Shown: positions 15,818 to 24,256 of the stretch, in pieces
Position numbering within the stretch: the stretch's first letter is position 1
Layout of the letters: every line of letters starts with the position of its first letter
Source: Puia dinghuensis
GTDB taxonomy: Bacteria; Bacteroidota; Bacteroidia; Chitinophagales; Chitinophagaceae
Reading direction: 5' to 3'
Assembly (NCBI RefSeq): GCF_014642875.1
Contig: NZ_BMJC01000003.1
Span: forward strand, 558,001 to 622,000
Length of the DNA: 64,000 bases
The notes under the pieces: model-generated
Seen by the model: only the letters and a program-made list of their open reading frames with translations
What the model was told of the DNA's origin: nothing
Database searches by the model: none
Position numbers and translations under genes: made by a program

Positions 15818-16216
15818 ATGCAAACGGAACAATTAATCGGCCTCGTCATCGGCGGCGTCGCTGTAGTCGGCGGCCTGGCCATCGGCGGTATCGCCATCGC
15901 CGTCTCAGTCCCCTGGGCGATGAAAGAAAAATTAGCCAAGCTGGACATCAGGAATAAAGAGCGCATGGCTATGCTCGAAAAAGGGGTCGACCCCACAATA
16001 ATCTTCAAAGAATCCAAGGGCGTTGGCCAGGACCCCATGCTCTGGGGGCTATTACTTGCCGGCATGGGACTGGGCATCTTTTTGGGATATATGTTGTATC
16101 TTATAACAAAATGGGACCGCATTGTCCTGACCAATTCCCTGGGTGTTCTCTTTAGCGGCATCGGGTTGATCATTTTCTCGCTTTACCACAAAGCATCAGG
16201 TGATCAACACGCTTAA
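15818..16216 (+). CDS. Small two-helix membrane protein, first gene of ECF-sigma operon
   Basis: A 132-residue protein with a glycine/valine-rich N-terminal helix (LIGLVIGGVAVVGGLAIGG) and a cytosolic basic segment (KEKLAKLDIRNKERMAML). Two C-terminal helices follow (GLLLAGMGLGIFLGYMLYL and GVLFSGIGLIIFSLYH). It resembles the DUF6249 type of membrane protein found beside ECF sigma genes in Bacteroidota; I recall the family by pattern only. The ATG at 15818 gives a short N-terminus before the helix; an ATG at 15785 is possible. Its TAA is directly followed by the sigma factor GTG, so the two are coupled. Confidence 0.75.
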   Translation: MQTEQLIGLVIGGVAVVGGLAIGGIAIAVSVPWAMKEKLAKLDIRNKERMAMLEKGVDPTIIFKESKGVGQDPMLWGLLLAGMGLGIFLGYMLYLITKWDRIVLTNSLGVLFSGIGLIIFSLYHKASGDQHA

Positions 16217-16780
16217 GTGGACCAGGAATACCGCTATATCCAACAGATCGTCGATGGACAGCCGGCCAGGTTCGCATATTTTGTGACCGAATACAAGGAC
16301 CTTGCCTTTTCCATCGCGATCCGCATCCTGGAGAATCAACAGGATGCCGAAGAAGCCGTTCAGGACGCTTTTGTTCAGGCGTTCAGGCAAATAAAGACCT
16401 TCAGGGGAGACTCGAAATTCTCTACCTGGCTGTTCCGGATCGTAGTGAATAATTCGCTCACACGGGTTAAAAAGAGAAAACGCACTATACTCTATGAAGA
16501 GATAGAATTAGCGGAAGGCCGGTTTGAAGAAGTCGAATCCTGCTACAACGGGCTGACAAAACAGGACCAGACAAAATACATCGACCAGGCCCTGCAAAGG
16601 ATGGCGCCGGAAGACAAGATCATATTGACCCTCTATTATCTCGAAGAGCAGCCGCTGAGCGAGATAGCAGTGATCACCGGCATCAGTAAGGATAACATAA
16701 AAATGAAACTGCACAGGGCCCGCAGAAAGATGTATGGTATCCTCAGCAAACTATTGAATATCGAACTAAACATGATATAA
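16217..16780 (+). CDS. ECF-type RNA polymerase sigma factor
   Basis: A 187-residue sigma-70-family ECF factor. Region 2 (about residues 25-90) has the -10-binding helix DAEEAVQDAFVQAFRQIKTFRGDSKFSTWLFRI. Region 4 (about 125-180) has ILTLYYLEEQPLSEIAVITG followed by KMKLHRARRKM. The start is a GTG placed immediately after the upstream stop; no ATG fits before region 2. The neighbours are small membrane proteins on both sides. This suggests membrane-linked control by the downstream 121-residue protein in the manner of an anti-sigma factor, though no zinc-finger anti-sigma motif is seen. Confidence 0.93.
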   Translation: MDQEYRYIQQIVDGQPARFAYFVTEYKDLAFSIAIRILENQQDAEEAVQDAFVQAFRQIKTFRGDSKFSTWLFRIVVNNSLTRVKKRKRTILYEEIELAEGRFEEVESCYNGLTKQDQTKYIDQALQRMAPEDKIILTLYYLEEQPLSEIAVITGISKDNIKMKLHRARRKMYGILSKLLNIELNMI

Positions 16781-16781
16781 G

Positions 16782-17147
16782 ATGATGGATCAAGACCATG
16801 ATAAAACCCGGGAGATACTGCGAATGAGCGGGCGGGACGCCGCACCGCACGGACTGGAATTGCGGGTGATGGATAACATCATGGCGATTGCGAATAAACG
16901 GGCCAAAAGACGAGCCGCCCTTTCCGGACTGCTTCGGTTTGTGGCGATCTCGCTTGTAGTAATAGCCGCAGCCCAGTCCTTTTTCCCCGGGGGCTCGGGG
17001 AAGGCCGTCACCGTTGTCCCGGCAGTGGGCCAAATGACAGAAAACCTTGGCGCCAAGATCGCCGGGCTACTGGAATATAGCTATTTCTTCATTCCGCTGA
17101 TCGCAGTGTATGTTTTTCGCCAAATAGCAAGAATAAAGGCAGGATAG
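16782..17147 (+). CDS. Membrane protein of ECF-sigma operon, possible anti-sigma partner
   Basis: A 121-residue protein beginning one base after the sigma factor stop. An N-terminal cytosolic part of about 50 residues (RDAAPHGLELRVMDNIM) is followed by two hydrophobic segments (LLRFVAISLVVIAAAQSFF and YFFIPLIAVYVFRQI). The layout of a short soluble N-terminus before a membrane anchor, coupled to an ECF sigma gene, is that of anti-sigma factors. The His-x3-Cys-x2-Cys zinc motif is missing. Function is inferred from position only. Confidence 0.7.
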   Translation: MMDQDHDKTREILRMSGRDAAPHGLELRVMDNIMAIANKRAKRRAALSGLLRFVAISLVVIAAAQSFFPGGSGKAVTVVPAVGQMTENLGAKIAGLLEYSYFFIPLIAVYVFRQIARIKAG

Positions 17148-17166
17148 TTCTTATCTTTCCATTGCC

Positions 17167-17640
17167 ATGTTCCGCACGTCGACCACTTTTATTAAAGCGC
17201 AGAATCCCGCGGCCTCGAAAGCGATGCTGCTTGACTTTTACCAGCAGGAACTGGAATACCAACGTGTCCCCAATATCACCGTGGGGGAGGATGCTATTTA
17301 TTTCCGTAACCGGCCGTTGGCCTTTGGCGGAGGGCGCTTTGGCAACCAGTATTTCTGTTTCACCTCCGGCAAGATCCTGATCCAGGACACCGACAGCGAA
17401 TACCAGGTTTTCCTGGAAGGCGATCTCTCACGGATCATGGGGTTGGGTGGTGCGCTGGCTGGAATATGCGGGCTGGCGATTGTCATTACCGTGGGGTTCA
17501 ATGCAATAGCAGTCGCCCTTGCCCTTATCATCTTTTTGCTTGTCTCCGTTGTCAACTACCTCTATACCCTTTTCTTCTTTCCCGTCTATTTCACCGATCT
17601 GCGCAACGAAATGGAAGAATCGATACAGAATATATCCTAG
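17167..17640 (+). CDS. Hypothetical membrane protein, 157 residues
   Basis: I do not recognise a family. The protein has a soluble first half (residues 1-90, with FGNQYFCFTSGKILIQDTDSEYQVFLEG, a beta-rich run). Two adjacent hydrophobic helices follow (GGALAGICGLAIVITVGF and IAVALALIIFLLVSVVNYLYTL), then an acidic tail. It follows the sigma operon by 19 bases and may be the fourth gene. A TATCTTTC sequence just upstream could be its own -7 element. It converges on glgP with a 4-base gap. Confidence 0.65.
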   Translation: MFRTSTTFIKAQNPAASKAMLLDFYQQELEYQRVPNITVGEDAIYFRNRPLAFGGGRFGNQYFCFTSGKILIQDTDSEYQVFLEGDLSRIMGLGGALAGICGLAIVITVGFNAIAVALALIIFLLVSVVNYLYTLFFFPVYFTDLRNEMEESIQNIS

Positions 17641-17644
17641 GCTT

Positions 17645-20221
17645 TTACCGTTGCCAACGGATAAGGGTATCCTCCAACGGCGAGGAAATGTCCTCATAAG
17701 CGGGGATGACCCGAATGGTATAATCGCTGGCGGGGCGGGAGGTTTGCACCTTAGCCGAGTAGACGGGCAGCCCATCAGCCGGAGGCGCCTCCTGACGTTG
17801 CATCACGATCTTCTCGGGTTCGCCGCCATCCTTACTATCCGCATACAATTCAACGACCACTTTTGCGGGATCGATGCCGTTGAGTCCTACGGGTATCCCA
17901 AACACGTAGCCGCCATCAGCGTGGATGGATTGCTCTGCACCAAAATGGATCCCGTCCCATTTAGCTGCAAGTTCACGGTGGCTGGCGACGATGCGGCTGC
18001 CCGCGGCGCCTTTTTCTTCCGCGCGTTGCAGGTATTTTGCCGCGGCAGGCAGATAATATTTTTCCGTATACTCCCGCACCGTTCGGTTGGCCGAAAATTG
18101 AGGGGTGAGGGTCGACATGCTTTTCCGCATCCGGTGTACCCATTTCTCCGGGATACCTCGTTCGTTACGGGTATAGAATTCGGGGATCAGCTGCTGCTCG
18201 AGTATATTATATAGGGCATTCGCTTCTTCCGCATCCCAGGCGGGGTCATCCCCATGTTCCTTTCCATCGCCGAGAGCCCAGCCTACTTCGGGGGTGTAGG
18301 CTTCAACCCACCAGCCATCCAGTTCGGAGACATTGATCCCGCCATTGACCAATACCTTCATACCGCTGGTGCCGCTGGCTTCCCATGGACGCCGGGGCGT
18401 ATTGAGCCATACATCCACACCCCGCACCAGGTTCTCCGTCAGCAGCATGTCGTAATCGCTTATAAAGACAACGTGCCGGTAGAGCCTATACCTTTCGATG
18501 AATTGAATCCATTGCCGGATCAATGCCTTTCCGCTTTCATCGGCGGGAGAGGTCTTCCCGGCAAGGATCAGCTGTACGGGCCGGTCGGGATTTGTCAGGA
18601 TACGGATGAGCCGTTGTTCGTCGTGCAGGAGGAGAAAGGGACGTTTGTAGGGAACAAAACGCCGGGCGAAGCTGAGGGTGAGAACGGCGGGATCGAAGAT
18701 ATGCCGGGCCGCTTCTACGATGTCGGCGGGATAGCCGGCTACGGACCATTGTCTTGCGAGCCGGTCGCGCATATAACGAACAAGGGTATCCTTTGACCGG
18801 TTGCGCATCTCCCACAGGAATTCGTCGGGTACACAGGAGATGCTCTGTTCCATCCCTTCCAGGCCCCCCTTCCAGGCGTCCTGGCCACAGGCATGGGTCC
18901 ATACCTCCTCAGAAAAAGAACTGTCCCAGCTTGGCATATGAACCCCATTGGTCACCGAACCGACAGGAACTTCGACTCTTGGCCAGCGGGGGAACAACGA
19001 TTGAAACAGCTGCTGGCTTACCTTCCCATGCAGCTGACTGACGCCATTCACCGCACCGCTGCCGCGTACGGCGAGCCAGGCCATATTAAAACTTTCGCCA
19101 TGATCATTGGGATTTTCGCGGCCCAGCGCCATCAACGCATCGAAGCTAAGGTGCAGCTCTTCCCAGGCATAGGAGCCGAGGTATTGGCCTACCAGGGATG
19201 GGTTAAAGTGATCGAAACCCGCCGCAACGGCAGTATGTGTCGTGAACAGGTTGCCCGCGCGGGTCACCGCCAGGGCCTCCTCGAAGCTGACGCCCGTCTC
19301 CTTCATAAAATCACCGGCCCGCTCAAGGACGAGAAAGGCAGCATGCCCTTCGTTCATATGACAGACCTCGGGCCGGATGCCGAGCGCACGCAGCAGCCGC
19401 CAGCCGCCGATGCCCAATATGATCTCTTGTTTTATCCTCAGCTCTTCCCCTCCCCCATATACTTCGCTCGTAAGGCCGCGATAGATGGGAAGATTGGCCG
19501 CATCATTGCTGTCCAGCAAGTAGAGTCTTGTTCTTCCCACCTGTACCTGCCAGGTTCGCAGCCATACCGGGTATCCGGAGATGGTGACCTTTATCCTTAG
19601 CCATTCTCCGTTGGGCAGCCGTAAGGGCGTGATCGGCAACTGCATGGGATCGTTATAAGGGAACAAAGCCAGCTGGTTGCCATTGCGGTCGATCTCCTGG
19701 CGGAAATACCCCTGCTGGTAAAGAAGGCCAACTGCTGTCACCGGTACGCCAAGATCGGCAGCCGCCTTCAGCTGATCGCCTGCTACATTACCGAGGCCAC
19801 CGACATAGATCGGCAAGGCTTCGCTCAACATGTATTCCATACTGAAATAGGCCACTGTCTTCAGTGCGGAGCCGGAATATTTTTTTTGGAACCAGGCAGG
19901 CTCGTCAGCAGCCTGTTGTCTCTTTTCCAGGAGATCGTTAATCTTTCCGCGGAAAGCGGGGTCAGCCATCCGGATTCGCAGCTGTTCGTGGGACATTGTC
20001 AGCAGGACGATCCATGCATTGTGGGTCATCGCCCATAAGTCGGGGTCGAGCGCCTGCCAAACTTCGTCGGCTTCATGATTCCATGACCATCGCAAATCCA
20101 GGGCCAGGCCTACAAGGTCGTCCATGCCTTCAACATCCGAAGGCAAAAAACCGAAATGGGGATTCATGTGGATGGTTGGGTGCTCCATATTTTGACGATT
20201 TTGCTCGGAATATACAGCCAT
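17645..20221 (-). CDS. glgP: Alpha-glucan (glycogen) phosphorylase, short GT35 type
   Basis: An 858-residue pyridoxal-phosphate enzyme that phosphorolyses glycogen or maltodextrin to glucose-1-phosphate in the cytosol. An N-terminal DUF3417-like segment (LVGLALDLRWSWNHEADEVW, about 36-55) marks the alpha-glucan phosphorylase subtype. The PLP site EASGTSGMK is at 614-622, with Lys622 as the Schiff-base lysine. Also seen are VAYFSMEYMLSEALPIYVGGLG and RRFVPYKRP. The start may be the ATG at 20221 or at 20188. It is divergent from pgm, which converts its product, so the two form a glycogen-breakdown pair. Confidence 0.93.
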   Translation of the reverse strand: MAVYSEQNRQNMEHPTIHMNPHFGFLPSDVEGMDDLVGLALDLRWSWNHEADEVWQALDPDLWAMTHNAWIVLLTMSHEQLRIRMADPAFRGKINDLLEKRQQAADEPAWFQKKYSGSALKTVAYFSMEYMLSEALPIYVGGLGNVAGDQLKAAADLGVPVTAVGLLYQQGYFRQEIDRNGNQLALFPYNDPMQLPITPLRLPNGEWLRIKVTISGYPVWLRTWQVQVGRTRLYLLDSNDAANLPIYRGLTSEVYGGGEELRIKQEIILGIGGWRLLRALGIRPEVCHMNEGHAAFLVLERAGDFMKETGVSFEEALAVTRAGNLFTTHTAVAAGFDHFNPSLVGQYLGSYAWEELHLSFDALMALGRENPNDHGESFNMAWLAVRGSGAVNGVSQLHGKVSQQLFQSLFPRWPRVEVPVGSVTNGVHMPSWDSSFSEEVWTHACGQDAWKGGLEGMEQSISCVPDEFLWEMRNRSKDTLVRYMRDRLARQWSVAGYPADIVEAARHIFDPAVLTLSFARRFVPYKRPFLLLHDEQRLIRILTNPDRPVQLILAGKTSPADESGKALIRQWIQFIERYRLYRHVVFISDYDMLLTENLVRGVDVWLNTPRRPWEASGTSGMKVLVNGGINVSELDGWWVEAYTPEVGWALGDGKEHGDDPAWDAEEANALYNILEQQLIPEFYTRNERGIPEKWVHRMRKSMSTLTPQFSANRTVREYTEKYYLPAAAKYLQRAEEKGAAGSRIVASHRELAAKWDGIHFGAEQSIHADGGYVFGIPVGLNGIDPAKVVVELYADSKDGGEPEKIVMQRQEAPPADGLPVYSAKVQTSRPASDYTIRVIPAYEDISSPLEDTLIRWQR

Positions 20222-20290
20222 TTAGAAGGAATGTTCATCCCTGTCCTGTTTTTAATGTTGAAATAATGACCGGCAGTAAAAAACGGGTAT

Positions 20291-20298
20291 TAATTTTG
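20291..20298 (+). promoter_or_regulatory. pgm promoter -7 element
   Basis: TAATTTTG matches TAnnTTTG exactly. The predicted leader is about 47 bases and contains a short hairpin (CGGG-TCT-CCCG, about 20305-20315). Confidence 0.55.
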
Positions 20299-20351
20299 TA
20301 GTCCATCGGGTCTCCCGAGAGCTGCTCCTGTGAGCAATAAAAAATACAACT

Positions 20352-21995
20352 ATGGCAATCAGTCCACTGGCGGGGAAGCCTGCCGAACCGCAACAATTGG
20401 TTGATGTTACCCGATTGATCACGGCATACTATACGGAGACGCCCGACCCCGCCATCCCGGGGCAACGGGTGGCTTTTGGAACTTCGGGGCACCGGGGTTC
20501 TTCCTTTGACTCCGCGTTTACCGAAACGCATATCGTTGCCATTACGCAGGCAATCTGTCTATATCGTCAGCAGCAACGGATAGACGGTCCGATATTCCTT
20601 GCGATGGACACCCACGCGCTTTCCTGGCCGGCGCAGATCTCCGCCCTGGAGGTGCTGGCAGCCAATGGAGTAGAAGTGATGATCGCGGATGGAACCGATT
20701 ACACGCCGACACCGGTGCTTTCGCACGCCATCCTTACCTACAACCACGGGCGGACGACAGGTCTTGCCGATGGCATCGTGATCACCCCTTCCCATAACCC
20801 GCCCCGCGACGGTGGTTTTAAATACAATCCACCACATGGCGGTCCTGCCGAGCCTGCCATCACCGATTGGGTGCAGAAGAAGGCGAACGAATTTTTGGAG
20901 AATGGGCTCCAGGGCGTCAAGCGCATCACCTATTCCAAGGCGCTACACGCCGCGACGACGCACCGGTATGATTTTCTACACCCCTATATCGCCGATCTGG
21001 GGAATATCATCGATATGGACAGGATCAGGGATGCGAAGATCCATTTTGGCGTCGATCCGCTGGGTGGCGCCGGCGTCGACTACTGGCAGCCTATTGCAGA
21101 TCATTACAATCTTGACCTAACCGTGACGTCGACAACGGTAGACCCGACCTTCCGCTTTATGACCGTGGATTGGGATGGGCAGATCCGCATGGACCCCTCT
21201 TCCCCCTATGCCATGGCGAAGCTGGTTGGATTGAAAGACCGGTTCGATATCGCTTTTGCCTGTGACACCGATCACGACCGGCATGGTATCGTTACCCGTG
21301 GGTCGGGGCTGATGCAGCCTAATCACTATCTGTCGGCCGCTATCTATTATCTTTTTCTTCACCGGCCGAAATGGCCGGCAACGGCCAAGGTGGGGAAGAC
21401 GCTTGTCAGCAGTCAGCTCATCGACCGCATCGCCGCCAAACTCAACCGCGGATTGTACGAGACGCCCGTGGGATTCAAATGGTTTGTGGATGGATTGCTT
21501 GCCGGAACCCTGGGTTTTGTAGGCGAAGAAAGCGCGGGCGCTTCTTTCCTCCGCAGCAATGGGAAGGTCTGGACGACGGATAAGGATGGGATGATAGCGG
21601 GTCTGCTGGCGGCTGAGATGACGGCCGTCATGGGGAAGGACCCGTCCCAAATCTACCAGGAACTGACGCGCGAACTGGGCAACCCAATATACGACCGGAT
21701 GGAAGCAAGGGCAACGCCGGCAGAGAAACAAAAGCTGTCTAAGCTCTCAGCTTCCATGATCAAACAAAAAGAGATGGCTGGTGAAAAGATCACCGGTATC
21801 CTTACTACTGCGCCGGGTAATGACGCTGCTATCGGCGGATTGAAGGTAACGACCGAAAACGGGTGGTTTGCCGCGCGGCCTTCGGGAACGGAGGATATCT
21901 ATAAGATCTATGCGGAGAGTTTCCGTGGAGAAGATCATCTGAAACAAATACAAGAGCAGGCGCAGGCAATAGTCAATGAAGCGCTGAAGGCCTAG
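20352..21995 (+). CDS. pgm: Phosphoglucomutase (alpha-D-glucose phosphate-specific)
   Basis: A 547-residue enzyme interconverting glucose-1-phosphate and glucose-6-phosphate. The phosphoserine loop is TPSHNPPRDGG (145-155, Ser147). The metal loop is ACDTDHDRHG, the sugar-binding loop is GEESAG, and the phosphate-binding loop near the C-terminus is ARPSGTEDIYK. Length and the N-terminal PLAGKPAEPQQLVDV match the pgm family of glycogen metabolism rather than ManB/AlgC. It is divergent from the glucan phosphorylase. Its stop overlaps the convergent M56 gene by 4 bases. Confidence 0.95.
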   Translation: MAISPLAGKPAEPQQLVDVTRLITAYYTETPDPAIPGQRVAFGTSGHRGSSFDSAFTETHIVAITQAICLYRQQQRIDGPIFLAMDTHALSWPAQISALEVLAANGVEVMIADGTDYTPTPVLSHAILTYNHGRTTGLADGIVITPSHNPPRDGGFKYNPPHGGPAEPAITDWVQKKANEFLENGLQGVKRITYSKALHAATTHRYDFLHPYIADLGNIIDMDRIRDAKIHFGVDPLGGAGVDYWQPIADHYNLDLTVTSTTVDPTFRFMTVDWDGQIRMDPSSPYAMAKLVGLKDRFDIAFACDTDHDRHGIVTRGSGLMQPNHYLSAAIYYLFLHRPKWPATAKVGKTLVSSQLIDRIAAKLNRGLYETPVGFKWFVDGLLAGTLGFVGEESAGASFLRSNGKVWTTDKDGMIAGLLAAEMTAVMGKDPSQIYQELTRELGNPIYDRMEARATPAEKQKLSKLSASMIKQKEMAGEKITGILTTAPGNDAAIGGLKVTTENGWFAARPSGTEDIYKIYAESFRGEDHLKQIQEQAQAIVNEALKA

Positions 21996-23659
21996 TGGTC
22001 CACGCTAAATTGGCCTTCCGCCTGATACGCATCGGTTGCACTATGGATATATTTGTTTTTAAACCACTGATAGACTTCGGCCGTTTGTTTTTCCCCGTTG
22101 ATGATAAATGCTTCGTGGGTAAGAGAAAAGGACTTTAGCTCCTTAGCCGAACCTACGAGGTGTTGTTTCATAATATCCTCCATGATCTCCCGGATCGCCT
22201 GCAGTTTTTGCTTTTCTTTTTCCAGTTGCTCCCGGTCGATCATCAGTTGCTTTTGTTTGATCTCCATATCTTTTTGAGCGGCTGCCAGCCGTTCTTGTTT
22301 GGCATTTGTCTCTTTTTGAGCAATTTCAAGTTGCTCTTGTTTAGCATTTATTTCTCTTTGAACAGCTTCCAGATCTTCTCTTTTGGCATTCATTTCTTTA
22401 ATTGCGGTTTCCAATTCCTCCTTTTCGGCCCTCAACTGAACATTGTCGGCATCCATATGTGGCGTATCGGCCACCACCTGCGCCTTTTTTCCATCGGAGA
22501 CGATCTTGGGTAGTTTGGCATCGCGGATGATGATCGGCGTATCTTTCGAGGGTTTGGGCGTCGTATCTCTTGTGATCAATGCTGGCGCTGTGTTTTTGGA
22601 AACCTGGACGCCGTGGGTCTTGGACGTCACCGGTGGCACCTGGCCATTACCCTGCTGGTTGTGTTGGACAAAGGCAAGGGTCAGCATGCCGACGACCGTC
22701 AGGCTTAGTGCGAGAAAGAGGCTTTCGGCGGAATTTATCGTCCGGTTCTTATTCTGGACGATGCGGGCTATTCTGTTGATAAAGGAATTCCGGTCGCCGG
22801 GAAAGCCAACGGCTAGTCTCGAATGATTGGTAATAGCGAACTGCTTGAAGCTGACAAGCGCCCGGACGAGCTGTTTTTTATCCCCTGTCTGCGCGATGGC
22901 GATATCGTCACAGCAATGCTCCCGTTCCTGCCGGATAAGCGAGGACAGCCACCAAACGGCGGGGTTGAAGAAGAAGATAGTTTCGACCATATTCTGCAAT
23001 AAATTTATCAGGAAGTCGCTACGGCGAACATGGGCCAGTTCGTGCGCAAGTATAGCTTCAACCTGGTCGGGTGGCAGTTGGGCCAAAAGACCGGCGGGGA
23101 TAAAGATCACGGGTTTCCAATGACCAAATACGGCAGGCATTTGTATGAGGCCGGATTCCAGCATCCGTACCGGTTTGCTGATCTTCAGCCGTGCGCAAAG
23201 CGATGTGAGTCGCTGCTGCCAGTCGGCTGTGAGCGGGGTTGAGCGATGGTCTCGGATATAACGCGTGTAGAAGATAGCATAGCCTGTTCTTACTAGCCTA
23301 TAACTCAGGATGCAGCCCCAAACAGAGACGATGAGCAGGGCATGCAGGGATAAGAATTGTGCCAGTTGTTGCAGGTAACTCTCGCCGGTGGCGATGCTGT
23401 CGAATGCGTGCGGCCGACCGTTCACTTCCGTCAACTGAGGCATGGCCGCCGCAGTTTCATCGGCAGGGATATTATTCCACTCCCATATAAAAGTAACCAG
23501 GGTTGCGCCGGCGAAAAGAACGAATAGCCCGGAGAGCAGATAGTATCTCAATGCGGGGCGGGATGTCCTGGTGGCGAAGAGTACGATGCCTGCGAAGAGG
23601 GCCAAAAGGAGACCTTGCCATATCGAGTGGACGAGTGTCCAGCATATCGCTGTGCTCAT
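21992..23659 (-). CDS. M56-family (BlaR1/MecR1-like) membrane metalloprotease with long coiled coil
   Basis: A 555-residue membrane-embedded zinc protease. Helices at about 8-30, 40-60 and 100-120 precede the protease domain with HELAH at 206-210 and the third-ligand segment REREHCCDD. A fourth helix is at about residue 300. Instead of a penicillin-binding sensor domain, the C-terminus has a tail of about 90 residues of near-perfect heptad repeats (about 405-495; the units resemble NAKQEQLEIAQKE) and a short globular end. Such proteins cleave the BlaI repressor when a signal is sensed. The BlaI gene lies directly upstream, 21 bases away. Absence of a beta-lactam-binding domain means the signal is not necessarily an antibiotic. 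Confidence 0.88.
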   Translation of the reverse strand: MSTAICWTLVHSIWQGLLLALFAGIVLFATRTSRPALRYYLLSGLFVLFAGATLVTFIWEWNNIPADETAAAMPQLTEVNGRPHAFDSIATGESYLQQLAQFLSLHALLIVSVWGCILSYRLVRTGYAIFYTRYIRDHRSTPLTADWQQRLTSLCARLKISKPVRMLESGLIQMPAVFGHWKPVIFIPAGLLAQLPPDQVEAILAHELAHVRRSDFLINLLQNMVETIFFFNPAVWWLSSLIRQEREHCCDDIAIAQTGDKKQLVRALVSFKQFAITNHSRLAVGFPGDRNSFINRIARIVQNKNRTINSAESLFLALSLTVVGMLTLAFVQHNQQGNGQVPPVTSKTHGVQVSKNTAPALITRDTTPKPSKDTPIIIRDAKLPKIVSDGKKAQVVADTPHMDADNVQLRAEKEELETAIKEMNAKREDLEAVQREINAKQEQLEIAQKETNAKQERLAAAQKDMEIKQKQLMIDREQLEKEKQKLQAIREIMEDIMKQHLVGSAKELKSFSLTHEAFIINGEKQTAEVYQWFKNKYIHSATDAYQAEGQFSVDH

Positions 23660-23680
23660 AAGATGATATTTATAAAATGA

Positions 23681-24085
23681 TTATTCTGATTGGTCGAGTT
23701 GATCGAGCAACTCTTTGAGTTTCTTTACTTCTTTTTTCGAGGATTTGGTGTTCTTTAAAAAGGCAACCAGCAGGTCGCCGATGGAGCCGTTGTACATGTT
23801 CTCCAGGAATTTTTCCAGAACAAGCCCCATGGTCTTCTGCTCTTCCAGCACCGGGATATAGATGTGCTTCATGTTGGTCTCATCCCTTTGCAGCATTCCT
23901 TTTTCGGTCATCACCTGCATGAGCTTCAGCGTAGAAGTATATTGAACGGTCTTTTCACCTTCATTCAGCGTGTCGTGTACGAAACGGACAGTGGAAGGGC
24001 CATGTTTCCAGAGGATCTTCAATACCTCCAGTTCGGACCTGGCCGGGGTTGTCCCGGTAGTTTTATCGTTGGAAGGGCGTGCCAT
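23681..24085 (-). CDS. BlaI/MecI/CopY-family repressor
   Basis: A 134-residue winged-helix repressor. The N-terminal DNA-binding domain contains SELEVLKILWKHGPSTVRFVHD and the protease-sensitive region follows VQYTSTLKLMQVM. The C-terminal dimerisation helix has a lysine/aspartate-rich tail. It forms a two-gene operon with the M56 protease, which should inactivate it by cleavage. The ATG at 24085 lies 12 bases after the TA of a TACCTTTA element, so the transcript is predicted to be leaderless. The promoter region is AT-rich with ACGTACGT, but I see no clean TACA-n-TGTA operator. Confidence 0.92.
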   Translation of the reverse strand: MARPSNDKTTGTTPARSELEVLKILWKHGPSTVRFVHDTLNEGEKTVQYTSTLKLMQVMTEKGMLQRDETNMKHIYIPVLEEQKTMGLVLEKFLENMYNGSIGDLLVAFLKNTKSSKKEVKKLKELLDQLDQSE

Positions 24086-24089
24086 GCAT

Positions 24090-24097
24090 TAAAGGTA
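24090..24097 (-). promoter_or_regulatory. -7 promoter element of blaI operon, leaderless arrangement
   Basis: On the minus strand TACCTTTA is followed by ATGC and the start ATG. One mismatch to TAnnTTTG; the TA-to-start spacing is 12. Confidence 0.5.
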
Positions 24098-24256
24098 CGA
24101 TAATAAACGTACGTCCCAAATATTAGTGGAGATTTTTTGGTCGGCTGGCCATGCAAATGGGATGATTTAGATACTATTGTGCAATCGGTTGCAAATTCGG
24201 ATTTTTATGCTTATTTTATAGTGCTGGACAGCATTATACCACTGCCACTGCTTTTT

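Noticed and set aside
18893-19600. 235-residue plus-strand frame inside glgP
   Set aside because: Antisense shadow of a well-conserved phosphorylase.
22160-22440. Short periodic DNA repeats as a CRISPR or satellite
   Set aside because: The periodicity is that of heptad codons of the M56 protein's coiled coil.
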